DNA of 13,578 nt. It comes from DATHSN01 sp035464115. GTDB taxonomy: Bacteria > Actinomycetota > Acidimicrobiia > Acidimicrobiales > SKKL01. Numbering within the stretch: the first letter of the stretch is position 1; every line of letters starts with the position of its first letter. The notes under the pieces were generated by a model. The model saw only the letters and a program-made list of their open reading frames with translations, made no database searches and had not been told where the DNA came from. Location of the stretch: positions 1 through 13,578 of the forward strand of contig DATHSN010000168.1 of NCBI GenBank assembly GCA_035464115.1. The letters are read 5' to 3'. A program made the translations under genes and the position numbers. This document shows, piece by piece, positions 1 through 7,233 of this stretch.

Positions 1-1
1 A

Positions 2-130
2 CAGGTGCTCTTCGCGCTGGGGTTGTTGGTCATCGGGGTGCTGATCGCGGCGCGCTTCGCTACCGGCGTCTACCGACGTGCGATCGTGCGGACCGGCACC
101 AGGCTTCGTCTGCGAGATCTCCGCACCTGA
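2..130 (+). CDS. C-terminal end of a probable ABC-2 type transporter permease (partial)
   Basis: The window opens inside a reading frame that runs 42 codons to a TGA at 128-130. The visible residues begin with a hydrophobic helix (QVLFALGLLVIGVLIAARFA) and end in a short basic tail (YRRAIVRTGTRLRLRDLRT). A last membrane helix followed by a cytoplasmic tail of the form Y-R-R-x-I-x-R-T-G-x-R-L-R-L-R is typical of the C-terminus of ABC-2 family exporter permeases in Actinobacteria. The start and most of the protein lie outside the window, so the assignment rests on this tail alone. It could be another polytopic membrane protein with a basic end. Confidence 0.5.
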   Translation, partial: QVLFALGLLVIGVLIAARFATGVYRRAIVRTGTRLRLRDLRT

Positions 131-350
131 CCCACGAAGACAACACCAGCCGGCGACGAGCTCGGGACGGACACCTGCAGGAACGGATCGGGCCGAGGGC
201 GGCGCGCACGGGGAAACGGAGTTGGTCGGGCTGTCGCTGCCGGGTGTGGGGTCCAGGTCATCTCGTGCAGCGACACGGTCGGCTCTGCCGCGGCAGCGAC
301 ACGGTCGGCTCGCCGATCTCGGTGTCACACCCCCCGGAGATCATCGTGGC
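131..350. other. Intergenic spacer with a short direct repeat
   Basis: This 220 bp stretch lies between the permease end and the DUF4262 gene. An open frame runs through it in phase with the downstream gene, but the translation is low-complexity Arg/Gly/Ser-rich sequence unlike the family, so I treat it as non-coding. It must hold the promoter for the downstream gene, but no convincing -35/-10 pair is visible. The only structure seen is the direct repeat listed separately. A GGAG at about 335-338 is the likely ribosome binding site for the start at 351, although its spacing is long. Confidence 0.5.
267..311. repeat. Two direct copies of a 19 bp sequence, 26 bp period
   Basis: GCAGCGACACGGTCGGCTC occurs at 267-285 and again, without mismatch, at 293-311, separated by 7 bp. 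The period of 26 bp is about two and a half helical turns. It sits 40-85 bp upstream of the DUF4262 start, where a regulator could bind. It could equally be a chance slippage duplication. Confidence 0.8.
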
Positions 351-848
351 ATGTGCTTCATGTGCGATGGCGGGACCTATGAGCAGTACCAGCAACTCGT
401 GGCCGATCACATCGAGCGGTTCGGGTGGCACATCGCGGGCGTCGAGCCCGAGGGGATGCGTCCCGCGTGGGCGTACACGATCGGCATGCTCGAGCGCTAC
501 GAGCACCCGGAGCTCATCATCACGGGGCTCTGCTGCTTCGACTGCGGGCAGTCGGTGCTCAACGCCGTCGGCCGCGTCGTGGCCGACGGCGGACGCCTCG
601 CGCCGGGCGACGAGGTGGTGGTGAGGGACCGAGTGGTGCGCATCGGCTCGGTCCACCCGCGGCAGTGGGAGACCGACCTGTTCAACTTCTGGTGGCGGCG
701 CCACGAGATGCTCACCATGCCGCCCTCGCCAGCGGCGGTGCAGGTGATCATCGCCGACGCCCACGGCCGGTGGCAGGACGATCGGGCCAACCGCCGGTGG
801 CGCCACGAACGACTCGACGCCGCGCCCCACGTCGGCCGCCGCCGGTGA
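351..848 (+). CDS. DUF4262 family protein
   Basis: This is a 165-residue protein of the DUF4262 family, whose biochemical function is not known. The family signature is clear: a helix ending in FGWHIAGV (24-31), then WAYTIGM (40-46), HPELIITGL (52-60) and a hydrophobic strand. The later part has FNFWWRRHEML (111-121). It carries two cysteine pairs, C2-x-x-C5 at the very start and CCFDC at 61-65, which could bind a metal, but this is inference. The ATG at 351 is chosen because sequence upstream of it loses family character and the start brings MCFMCDGG to the N-terminus, as seen in other members. The protein is probably cytoplasmic; no signal peptide or membrane helix is visible. It is transcribed alone and convergent with the hydrolase gene. 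Confidence 0.82.
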   Translation: MCFMCDGGTYEQYQQLVADHIERFGWHIAGVEPEGMRPAWAYTIGMLERYEHPELIITGLCCFDCGQSVLNAVGRVVADGGRLAPGDEVVVRDRVVRIGSVHPRQWETDLFNFWWRRHEMLTMPPSPAAVQVIIADAHGRWQDDRANRRWRHERLDAAPHVGRRR

Positions 849-857
849 GCAGACACG

Positions 858-883
858 AGCACGGCCCGGCCCCGGTCCGTGCT
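858..883. terminator. Hairpin between convergent genes, possible bidirectional terminator
   Basis: AGCACGG (858-864) and CCGTGCT (877-883) are perfect complements around a 12 nt GC-rich loop that can pair further. The hairpin begins 10 nt after the DUF4262 stop and lies downstream of the convergent hydrolase gene as well. No T-tract follows on either strand, which is common in high-GC Actinobacteria. Confidence 0.55.
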
Positions 884-923
884 GCTCACGGTCTCAGGGG
901 TCGCCGCCCGGGCGCCAGTGCGC

Positions 924-1862
924 TCAGCCCGGCGGCGGGCTCACCGCCTCGAGCAGGTCGAGCGTCGACGCCACGATCTGCTCCTGCGCTGCGTCCCGGT
1001 CGATCCCGGGCGTGCCGTCGCCTCGCTGCAGGCCGTAGTCGCCGAAGAACGAGTGGATCGCACCATCGACGGCAACGAGCTCGGCGTCGGGGGGCAGGTC
1101 GTCGCGCGAGTCCTCGATGTCGTCGGGCGACGCGATGGCGTCGTCGGTGCCGAACACCGAGCGAACCGCCAGCGCCTCGCGCCCGGACAGGTCGCCCGCG
1201 GGATAGGCGGCCCACAGCAGGAGCCCCACCAGCTCGTCGCGCTCGCGCTCGGCGTAGCGCGCCGCCATCGCGCCGCCGAGCGAGTGCCCGCCCACCACCC
1301 AATGGTCCACGTCGTCGTCGGGGTCGCCCACGACCGAGTCGGCGGCGCGCACGTCGAGGATGGCGAGGTTGAGGGGGTGCTTCACGATCGTCACGGGGTG
1401 CCCGGCCTCGGCGACCGGCCGGAGGATCCGGGCGTAGGCCCGCGGGTCGACGAGGGCACCCGGGTAGAACACGAGACCGGTCCGCGAGCTCGCGTCGCCG
1501 GGGTCCATCCGGATGCGGGTCGACGACTCGTCGATCGCCAGGCCCCCGCCGTCGGCGAGGGCGTCGATCGCCACCTGGTCGGCCGCGAGCGGCCGGAGGT
1601 AGACGAGCACGCCGACGGTGGCCACGGTGAGCGCGACGAGCATGGCCCGGCTCGCCCAGATCCGGGGCGTCGAGGTCTGGTCAGGTGGCCCGGCCCGGAC
1701 CGCCCAGATCGCCATCGCCACCGCGCCGAGCGCGACCGCGACGGTGACGATCCGGTAGGCGGGGTGCGATCCGGCGATCCCCACTCGGCCGGTGACGCTG
1801 ACCCACAGCACCGTGGCCACCGCCGCGATCGCTGCGCCGAGGGGCCACCGTCGCACGCCCAT
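924..1862 (-). CDS. Membrane-anchored alpha/beta hydrolase
   Basis: This 312-residue protein has three hydrophobic segments at the N-terminus (about 7-25, 36-55 and 71-89) followed by a compact alpha/beta hydrolase domain of the dienelactone-hydrolase-like type (Pfam Abhydrolase_5 style). The nucleophile elbow is GGHSLGG with Ser194. The probable acid is Asp240 or Asp241 in FGTDDAIAS, and the base is His270 in DGAIHSFFGDYG. FYPGALVDPRAY (132-143) is the strand and oxyanion-loop region. With three membrane passes and Arg4-Arg5 at the start, the catalytic domain is probably outside the cytoplasmic membrane; this is inference. The substrate is unknown. The gene begins 23 bp after the baeRF gene stops on the same strand, so the two are probably co-transcribed. 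A GAGGGGTGA sequence just before the ATG can serve as a ribosome site, and another ATG lies 4 nt upstream in a different frame. Confidence 0.85.
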   Translation of the reverse strand: MGVRRWPLGAAIAAVATVLWVSVTGRVGIAGSHPAYRIVTVAVALGAVAMAIWAVRAGPPDQTSTPRIWASRAMLVALTVATVGVLVYLRPLAADQVAIDALADGGGLAIDESSTRIRMDPGDASSRTGLVFYPGALVDPRAYARILRPVAEAGHPVTIVKHPLNLAILDVRAADSVVGDPDDDVDHWVVGGHSLGGAMAARYAERERDELVGLLLWAAYPAGDLSGREALAVRSVFGTDDAIASPDDIEDSRDDLPPDAELVAVDGAIHSFFGDYGLQRGDGTPGIDRDAAQEQIVASTLDLLEAVSPPPG

Positions 1863-1885
1863 CCATCACCCCTCGCTCGTGGTCC

Positions 1886-2983
1886 TCAGGCGAACGCCGC
1901 CGCGTCGGGAACGTAGCGCAGGAGCGCAGCTGCAGGGCCACCGCCGGGCACCTCGCCCCTGCGCAACGCCAGCACACGGCCACCGGCGAGGTGGGTGCGG
2001 CGTGCGATCTCGTCGATGACGTCGTGCTCCCCGGGTCCGTCGCCCGAGGCGAAGGTGACCGCGCCGGTGTGCTCGTCGAGTGACCCGGGCGTGCTCGCGG
2101 CGAGGTCGACGATCAGCGTGTCGATCGCGCCCACGGTGGCCAGCCGACCGAGATCGGCCAGGTCGGTCGCGGCGCGACCCTGGCCCGCTCGCGCCGTGAA
2201 GCGATCGCCGAGCGCGGTGACCTCGTCGGCGTAGAGCTCGTCGAGGATGGGGCGGACGAGCGCCGCCAGCTCGGCGTCGGTCGTCTCCTCCGGGTTGCCC
2301 GGAACCCGCTGCTCGACGAGCTGGGGCGCCGTCGACACCGTCCGGTAGAGGGCGGCGATCGTCTCCGTCGCCGCCAGCACCAGGGGCAGGGGCGAGCCGG
2401 TGAGCCAGGGGCGGATGGCGTCGTCGATGCGTCGGACGTAGGCGCGGTCGCGCGCCCGGAACACCGCGTTGGAGCGTGGGTCCCACGCGTCGCGGGGCAG
2501 ATCCGGGACGTCCACCTGCTCGGGCGGTCCTTCCGGACCGATCTCGAGCAACCGGGCGCCACCTGCGGCCAGGGCCAGCACGTAGGCCGCCTGCGGGAAC
2601 GTCACCGCCCGCGCGAGGGGCGTGAGGTGGAAGCGGTCCGACACCGAGACCGACTCGCCGAGCTGGTTCGCCAGGCGGAAGGTGCGCGTCACCGACGGTG
2701 TGGCCAGGACCGCCAGGCTCTCCGCTCGGCGGGCCCAGAAGTCCTCGTCGGCGGCGAGGTCGTCCAGCTGGTCGCGCACCCACCGGACGTCGTCCGGGGA
2801 GCACTCGCTGGCGGCGAGCCGGTCGACGGCCCGGTCGACGAGGCCGGCGAACCGGGCCACGTCGGCGTGGCGGCGCGGGTCGCTCGCATCGGTCGGGAGG
2901 TAGATCGACGTGCTGCACGGGCCACGATGTCCCCAGAGGGCGTCGAGCTGGGTGGGCGTGGGGATCTCGTGGTGTCCGGTCAT
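1886..2983 (-). CDS. baeRF-type protein (bacterial eRF1/pelota-like family)
   Basis: This 365-residue protein resembles the bacterial eRF1-associated families (baeRF, e.g. families 3, 10 and 11). The opening CSTSIYLPTDAS (23-34) followed by a run of helices with DVARFAGLVDRAVDRL matches the family's N-terminal pattern. The middle has the strand AAYVLALAAGGARLLEIGPEG, then LPLVLAATETIAALYRTVS. The C-terminal third is an eRF1 domain-3-like fold: HTGAVTFASGDG, HDVIDEIARRT, GGRVLALRRGEVPGGGPAAALLRY. Proteins of this kind are predicted to act on ribosomes or in stress responses in the cytoplasm; no reaction has been established for this branch as far as I know. The start is well supported: TAGGAGG lies 4 nt before the ATG. 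It is the first gene of a probable two-gene unit with the hydrolase and divergent from the small LuxR-type gene. Confidence 0.75.
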   Translation of the reverse strand: MTGHHEIPTPTQLDALWGHRGPCSTSIYLPTDASDPRRHADVARFAGLVDRAVDRLAASECSPDDVRWVRDQLDDLAADEDFWARRAESLAVLATPSVTRTFRLANQLGESVSVSDRFHLTPLARAVTFPQAAYVLALAAGGARLLEIGPEGPPEQVDVPDLPRDAWDPRSNAVFRARDRAYVRRIDDAIRPWLTGSPLPLVLAATETIAALYRTVSTAPQLVEQRVPGNPEETTDAELAALVRPILDELYADEVTALGDRFTARAGQGRAATDLADLGRLATVGAIDTLIVDLAASTPGSLDEHTGAVTFASGDGPGEHDVIDEIARRTHLAGGRVLALRRGEVPGGGPAAALLRYVPDAAAFA

Positions 2984-3210
2984 GGGGCCTCCTACGGGAG
3001 CGTTCGGTCGTCCCGGCGGGGGACCGCATCACCCAACGACACGGCCGAGAGGCGGTCAACGCCCGATCCGGGTGCGCGTGCCGCAGCGCGAGCCCCGGTG
3101 CTGCCCTCAGGTCCCAGGCCGTGCACGGGCCGGCGAGGGGATGGGTGGGCAGGGATGGTTCTCGGCCGGACACCCGCCTGCGACGCCGACGACCCGCGAG
3201 GGTTCCGGCC
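2984..3210. other. Divergent intergenic region between baeRF and small LuxR-type gene
   Basis: This 227 bp stretch must hold promoters for both divergent genes. On the minus strand TTGACC (3054-3059) is a fair -35, with TTGGGT 17 bp downstream as a poor -10. On the plus strand GAGG at 3198-3201 is a plausible ribosome site for the ATG at 3211. A DosR-like GGGAC half is visible near 3110 on the minus strand, but the second half does not match. No clear operator is visible. Confidence 0.4.
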
Positions 3211-3798
3211 ATGTCCGAGCGATCGATCCCTGCACCACGTCACGAGTGGGTGGACCGTGCGCCCGCGGCCGCCGGGGGGTCGGCGGCGCGTCACGGCCTG
3301 CGAACCGGCTCGACCTGCGTCGGCGCCGCCGGCACCGGTCGGGTGCCGGCGGCCGTCGGCGCAGCCCCCACCGAGCTGCGCGCCCTGGTGGCTGACCGTG
3401 TGCGGGCCCTCATCCTCGCCGACGACCTCGACCAGGCCGCGGCGGTGGTCTCCGCCTTGGCGTCGCGACCTCGTGATCGCGATCGCGACCTCGACCGTTG
3501 CTGCGACGCCGAGACGACGGTGCGGTCGCTGCCCACCAGGCCCACGACGTTCGGGCACGTGTGGACCCGACGGGAGCTCGAGATCCTCGAGCTGCTGCCG
3601 ACCCACCTCTCCTACGCCGAGATCGGCCGGCGCCTCCACATCTCGGTGAACACGGTGAAGTCGAACCTGAAGGTCGTCTATCGGGTGCTCGGCGCCGGGT
3701 CGCGCTCGGAGGCGCTGACGCAGGCCCGAGCGGCCGGGCTGCTGGCCGCGGGCTGCGCCGGATGCCCCGAGGGCTGGGCGGTGCGGCTCACCGGGTGA
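3211..3798 (+). CDS. Small LuxR-type helix-turn-helix protein
   Basis: This 195-residue protein is built around a C-terminal LuxR/GerE DNA-binding domain at about 117-180. The visible elements are WTRRELEILELL, SYAEIGRRLHIS and the recognition helix VNTVKSNLKVVYRVLG, then SRSEALTQARAAGLL. The first 110 residues show no ATPase, receiver or PAS domain. Residues 53-85 (ELRALVADRVRALILADDLD...) form a helical stretch, and residues 1-50 look disordered. The start at 3211 has an appropriately spaced GAGG, while any longer version would run into the divergent baeRF gene. The C-terminus contains C182-x-x-C185. It is a probable DNA-binding regulator in the cytoplasm. The HTH resembles LAL-type regulators, such as the convergent gene next to it, so it may be a reduced paralogue of that class. 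Its targets are unknown. Confidence 0.75.
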   Translation: MSERSIPAPRHEWVDRAPAAAGGSAARHGLRTGSTCVGAAGTGRVPAAVGAAPTELRALVADRVRALILADDLDQAAAVVSALASRPRDRDRDLDRCCDAETTVRSLPTRPTTFGHVWTRRELEILELLPTHLSYAEIGRRLHISVNTVKSNLKVVYRVLGAGSRSEALTQARAAGLLAAGCAGCPEGWAVRLTG

Positions 3799-6331
3799 TC
3801 GCCCGTTCGCTGCAGGCCGGGCCGGTCGCATCGCCAGGTGGCGTCACCAGGCCGAGTCGGCCCGCTACGGCCAGGGCCTCGGTCGCGTTGTCGACCCCGA
3901 GCTTGCGACGGATGTTCGCGGTGTGCCACTTCACCGTGTTGAGCGACAGGTAGAGCCGCTCCGCGATCTGCGCCGCGGTGTGCCCGTCGGCCATGGCACC
4001 GAGCACATCGAGCTCGCGGCGGGTGAACCGGAGCTGGTCGGCGGGCTCCCGATCGGCACGGATCGTGCGCGCCCGGTGCAGGGCCCGGTGGTCGATCGCC
4101 TCGATCTCGGGGCGCTCGAGCAACGTGTCGGGTGCGGCGACGAGCAGACCGACGAGGTCGTGCTCGGCGGCCAGGTCGGCGGCCTCGGTCACGAGGCGAG
4201 CGGCGCCGGCGTTCGGGGGGCGACAGGTGGCGTCGGCGAGGCGTCGCACGATCTCACCGTGCGGCCCGCTGGCGGGGGCCTGGTGGTCGATCACCCGGGC
4301 GACCTCTCGCCGGGGATGCGAGCGGATCAGCACGTCGGCCCAGATCGCCAGGGTGTGCTCCGACGGGGGGTGGGCGCGCAGCAGCCGCTCGGCGCCGACC
4401 TGGTCACCGAGGTCGAGGAGCCCCCTCGCCAGATGGGCGCTCAGGAGCTGGTCGACGAAGGGCAGCCGAGCCGGTCGCGCCGGCGCCGCCCGATCGACGA
4501 ACGACCCGGACCGACGCCCGCACATCGCCGCCGCGGCGTCGCAGAGGCGCAACAGGTTGGCGGCGCGGACCGAGCTCCCCATGGCGGCCGCCTGCTCCAC
4601 CTGCTCGGCGCCCCGCTCGGGCTCGCCGGCGAGCGCCGCGCTGATCCCGGAGGCGAGCAGCGCAGGGGCGAGGAGGGGGTGATCGGGCACGCCGAGCTCC
4701 TCGGCGATGGCGGTGGCGTCGGTGGCCCAGCGGCGGGCCTCGGCGGTGAGGCCGAGCAGGGCGGTGGCGAGCGCCCGCATGGCGTGGAGGCTGGCGACGG
4801 CCATGGGCTCGAGGTTCCAGATCGAGGTGGCGAGCTCCTCGCAGCGGTCGACGGCGTGGCCGAGGCGTCCGGCGAGCACGAGGGCGCGGACCTCGGCGAC
4901 GTCGGCGATGAGGCGGTAGTCGTCGATCCGGCGGTGGCCGGGCACGTCCGGGAGCTGGTCGTCGCGGGCGTCGGCGAGCTCGGCGCGGCCCTGGTCGGCG
5001 AGGAGCAGGGCCTCGACGGGGTCGGTCGACCACCAGGTCGCCTGGGCCCGGATCAGCTTGGTCAGCGCCACGCAGACCGGGTCGTCGGCCAGCGCCGAGC
5101 CGAGGAACAGCTCCTGGGCCCGGCCGGCGCGACCGGTGAGCAGGTGCGACCAACCGACGAGCAGGACGAGTCCGGGGTCGTCCTGCCAGTGGCGGACCGG
5201 CACCGCCTCGATGAGCTCGGCCAGCAGGTCGAGGCGCCCGTCGCCGAAGAAGCGATCCCAGCTCCGTCGGGCGGTCTCGAGCGCCTCGTGGACCCGGCCC
5301 GCCTTCACCAGGTGTCGGATGGTGGCCACCACGGCGTCGCAGGTGTGGGGCTGCTCGCTCCACGCCCGGGCGGCGGCGGCGTGCAGGATCGCGGTCCCAC
5401 CGGGAGCGTCGTCGAGCAAGCGCTCGCGCAGGGCCTCGCCGAGCGGCGCCACGAGCTCGACCAGCCCGTCGGGCCGGTCGACGACGAGCCCGGTGCGCTC
5501 GCTCAGCCGGGCGAAGCGCGGCTCGTCGTCGGCGCGGAGCGAGCCGACGAGGGAGAGCGGGAAGGCATCGAGCACCGCGATCCGGGTGAGCAGGTCGAGG
5601 TCAGCGGCCTCGAGGCCGTCGAGGATCTCGCGGGCGACGTCGCTGGCCAGCTCGCTCACCGGCTTGGCCACGTCGGCGTCCGGCTCGAGGTCGAGCCGTC
5701 GCCGCGCGGCGACGACCCCGAGCGGCCAGCCCGCCGTCGCGGCGCTGATCGACGCGGCCCGGTCGGCGTGATCGGGTCCGACCGCGGTCGTCACCTCGTC
5801 GACCGACATCGCGAGCTCCGTCGGACCGATCAGGCCGAGGACGCCCGACGCCCGCCACGCCGACAGGGGCCAGCCCGGCAGCGTCCGACACGACGCGACG
5901 ACGGTCCGGTGCGGCGTGGTGCTGGCGGCGACGAGGGCGGCGAGCCGCGCCGAGGTGGCGGGATCGAGGTGGTCCACGTCGTCGAGGAAGATCGTCCACG
6001 CCGGCTCGTCGGCGCCGATCCAGGCGGCGAGCCGCTCCACCACGTCGGTGTCGCCGTCGCCCGGAGCAACGATCGTGGAGCTCGTGTCGGGGGCGTCGAC
6101 CCGCCAGGGGGCGCGTCGCCGCTCGGGCCGACAGCTCACCCACAGGCTGGGCCGATCGGCGAGGTCGGCGCGGTGGAGGACCATGGCGCTCGACTTCCCG
6201 AAGCCCGCCGGGGCGCGCAGGAGGGTGACCGGCGATCGACCGATGGACGCGACCACCCTCGTCGCCACGAGCGGTCGGTCGAGGGGCGCCTCGCCGGCCG
6301 GCTGGTGCTCGGGTTCTCGCGGAGGGGCCAC
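3788..6331 (-). CDS. Large ATP-binding LuxR regulator (MalT/LAL type)
   Basis: The protein is a STAND-class regulator with an N-terminal NTPase, a long helical repeat middle and a C-terminal LuxR HTH. With the GTG at 6331 it has 847 residues. The Walker A loop is APAGFGKSS (40-48) and Walker B is TIFLDDVDHLD (about 113-123). The middle (about 300-740) is Ala/Leu-rich helical repeat typical of MalT-like sensor regions. The HTH (about 768-828) reads LRFTRRELDVLGAM, AAQIAERLYLS and LNTVKWHTANIRRKLGVDNATEAL. The frame stays open upstream to 6511, but that part is RNase P RNA, so the start must lie below about 6380. The GTG at 6331 is the first candidate after it and precedes the conserved PLVATRVV. 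Another GTG lies 33 codons further in. No good Shine-Dalgarno precedes either. Its inducer is unknown. Its last 11 bp overlap the convergent small LuxR gene. Confidence 0.85.
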   Translation of the reverse strand: MAPPREPEHQPAGEAPLDRPLVATRVVASIGRSPVTLLRAPAGFGKSSAMVLHRADLADRPSLWVSCRPERRRAPWRVDAPDTSSTIVAPGDGDTDVVERLAAWIGADEPAWTIFLDDVDHLDPATSARLAALVAASTTPHRTVVASCRTLPGWPLSAWRASGVLGLIGPTELAMSVDEVTTAVGPDHADRAASISAATAGWPLGVVAARRRLDLEPDADVAKPVSELASDVAREILDGLEAADLDLLTRIAVLDAFPLSLVGSLRADDEPRFARLSERTGLVVDRPDGLVELVAPLGEALRERLLDDAPGGTAILHAAAARAWSEQPHTCDAVVATIRHLVKAGRVHEALETARRSWDRFFGDGRLDLLAELIEAVPVRHWQDDPGLVLLVGWSHLLTGRAGRAQELFLGSALADDPVCVALTKLIRAQATWWSTDPVEALLLADQGRAELADARDDQLPDVPGHRRIDDYRLIADVAEVRALVLAGRLGHAVDRCEELATSIWNLEPMAVASLHAMRALATALLGLTAEARRWATDATAIAEELGVPDHPLLAPALLASGISAALAGEPERGAEQVEQAAAMGSSVRAANLLRLCDAAAAMCGRRSGSFVDRAAPARPARLPFVDQLLSAHLARGLLDLGDQVGAERLLRAHPPSEHTLAIWADVLIRSHPRREVARVIDHQAPASGPHGEIVRRLADATCRPPNAGAARLVTEAADLAAEHDLVGLLVAAPDTLLERPEIEAIDHRALHRARTIRADREPADQLRFTRRELDVLGAMADGHTAAQIAERLYLSLNTVKWHTANIRRKLGVDNATEALAVAGRLGLVTPPGDATGPACSERAITR

Positions 6332-6360
6332 GGCGCCAGGATGGCAGACGCCATCTGCGT

Positions 6361-6377
6361 TGCGGACCCCCCCCGCA
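6361..6377 (-). terminator. Short hairpin after rnpB, possible weak terminator or processing site
   Basis: TGCGG (6361-6365) and CCGCA (6373-6377) pair around a 7 nt loop, immediately 3' of the RNase P RNA on the minus strand. A second small stem, GATGGC/GCCATC (6340-6355), follows. Neither has a U-tract, so read-through into the large LuxR gene is possible. Confidence 0.35.
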
Positions 6378-6378
6378 G

Positions 6379-6758
<380 letters not shown>

Positions 6759-6795
6759 CAGTGTGCCCGCGATGACCCCCGACGCGACAGCGGCG

Positions 6796-7173
6796 TCACT
6801 CGACGATGATCGTGGCCGTCATCTGCGGGTGGATGGTGCACACGTACTCGATGGTGCCCGGGGCCACGAGGGTGGCCTGGAAGGTGTCGCCCGGGGCGAT
6901 GTCGCCCGAGTCGAGGATCCCCCCGGTGACGGTGTGGGGGGCCGCCCCGTCGTTGGTCCAGCGCACCGTGGTGCCGGCGGGCACGGCCAGCTCCGCCGGC
7001 TCGAAGCCGAAGTCGACGATGCTCACGTCGACCGGGCCACCGACCCCGTCGGCCGGGGAGGCGTCGTCGCCGCTGTCGTCGTCACCGCCGCATCCGGCGA
7101 GGACCAGCGCGGCGAGCACGAGCCCGACGAGGACGAGCGCCCGACGTCGGCGGGGGAGGGGGTGGTCCGGCAC
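6796..7173 (-). CDS. Plastocyanin-like blue-copper lipoprotein
   Basis: This 125-residue exported protein has a twin-basic start (PRRRRA), a hydrophobic segment (12-26) and a lipobox LAGC with Cys28 as the lipidated residue. An acidic Gly/Asp/Ser linker (29-46) and one cupredoxin domain (47-125) follow. The type-1 copper ligands are all in place: His80 in GAAPHTVTGG, Cys112 in YVCTIHPQM, His115 and Met118. It should sit on the outer face of the cytoplasmic membrane and carry single electrons. The partner is not shown by the sequence. The start is GTG, with GAGGAG 6 nt upstream. It lies 60 bp after the kinase gene and 38 bp before rnpB on the same strand, so it could be the last gene of the glpD cluster, but a functional link is not evident. 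Confidence 0.9.
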   Translation of the reverse strand: MPDHPLPRRRRALVLVGLVLAALVLAGCGGDDDSGDDASPADGVGGPVDVSIVDFGFEPAELAVPAGTTVRWTNDGAAPHTVTGGILDSGDIAPGDTFQATLVAPGTIEYVCTIHPQMTATIIVE

Positions 7174-7233
7174 GTGAGGCTCCTCGGAGGTGGTGGACGC
7201 CCCAGTGTGGCCGCGGTCACGCCCGAGTGGCGG

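Noticed and set aside
78..350. Longer start for the DUF4262 protein
   Set aside because: The additional 91 residues are low complexity, overlap the permease end and have no similarity to the family.
3105..3117. GGGAC half-site resembling a DosR dormancy box next to the baeRF gene
   Set aside because: The second half reads GAGGGC rather than GNCCC, so the palindromic consensus is not met.
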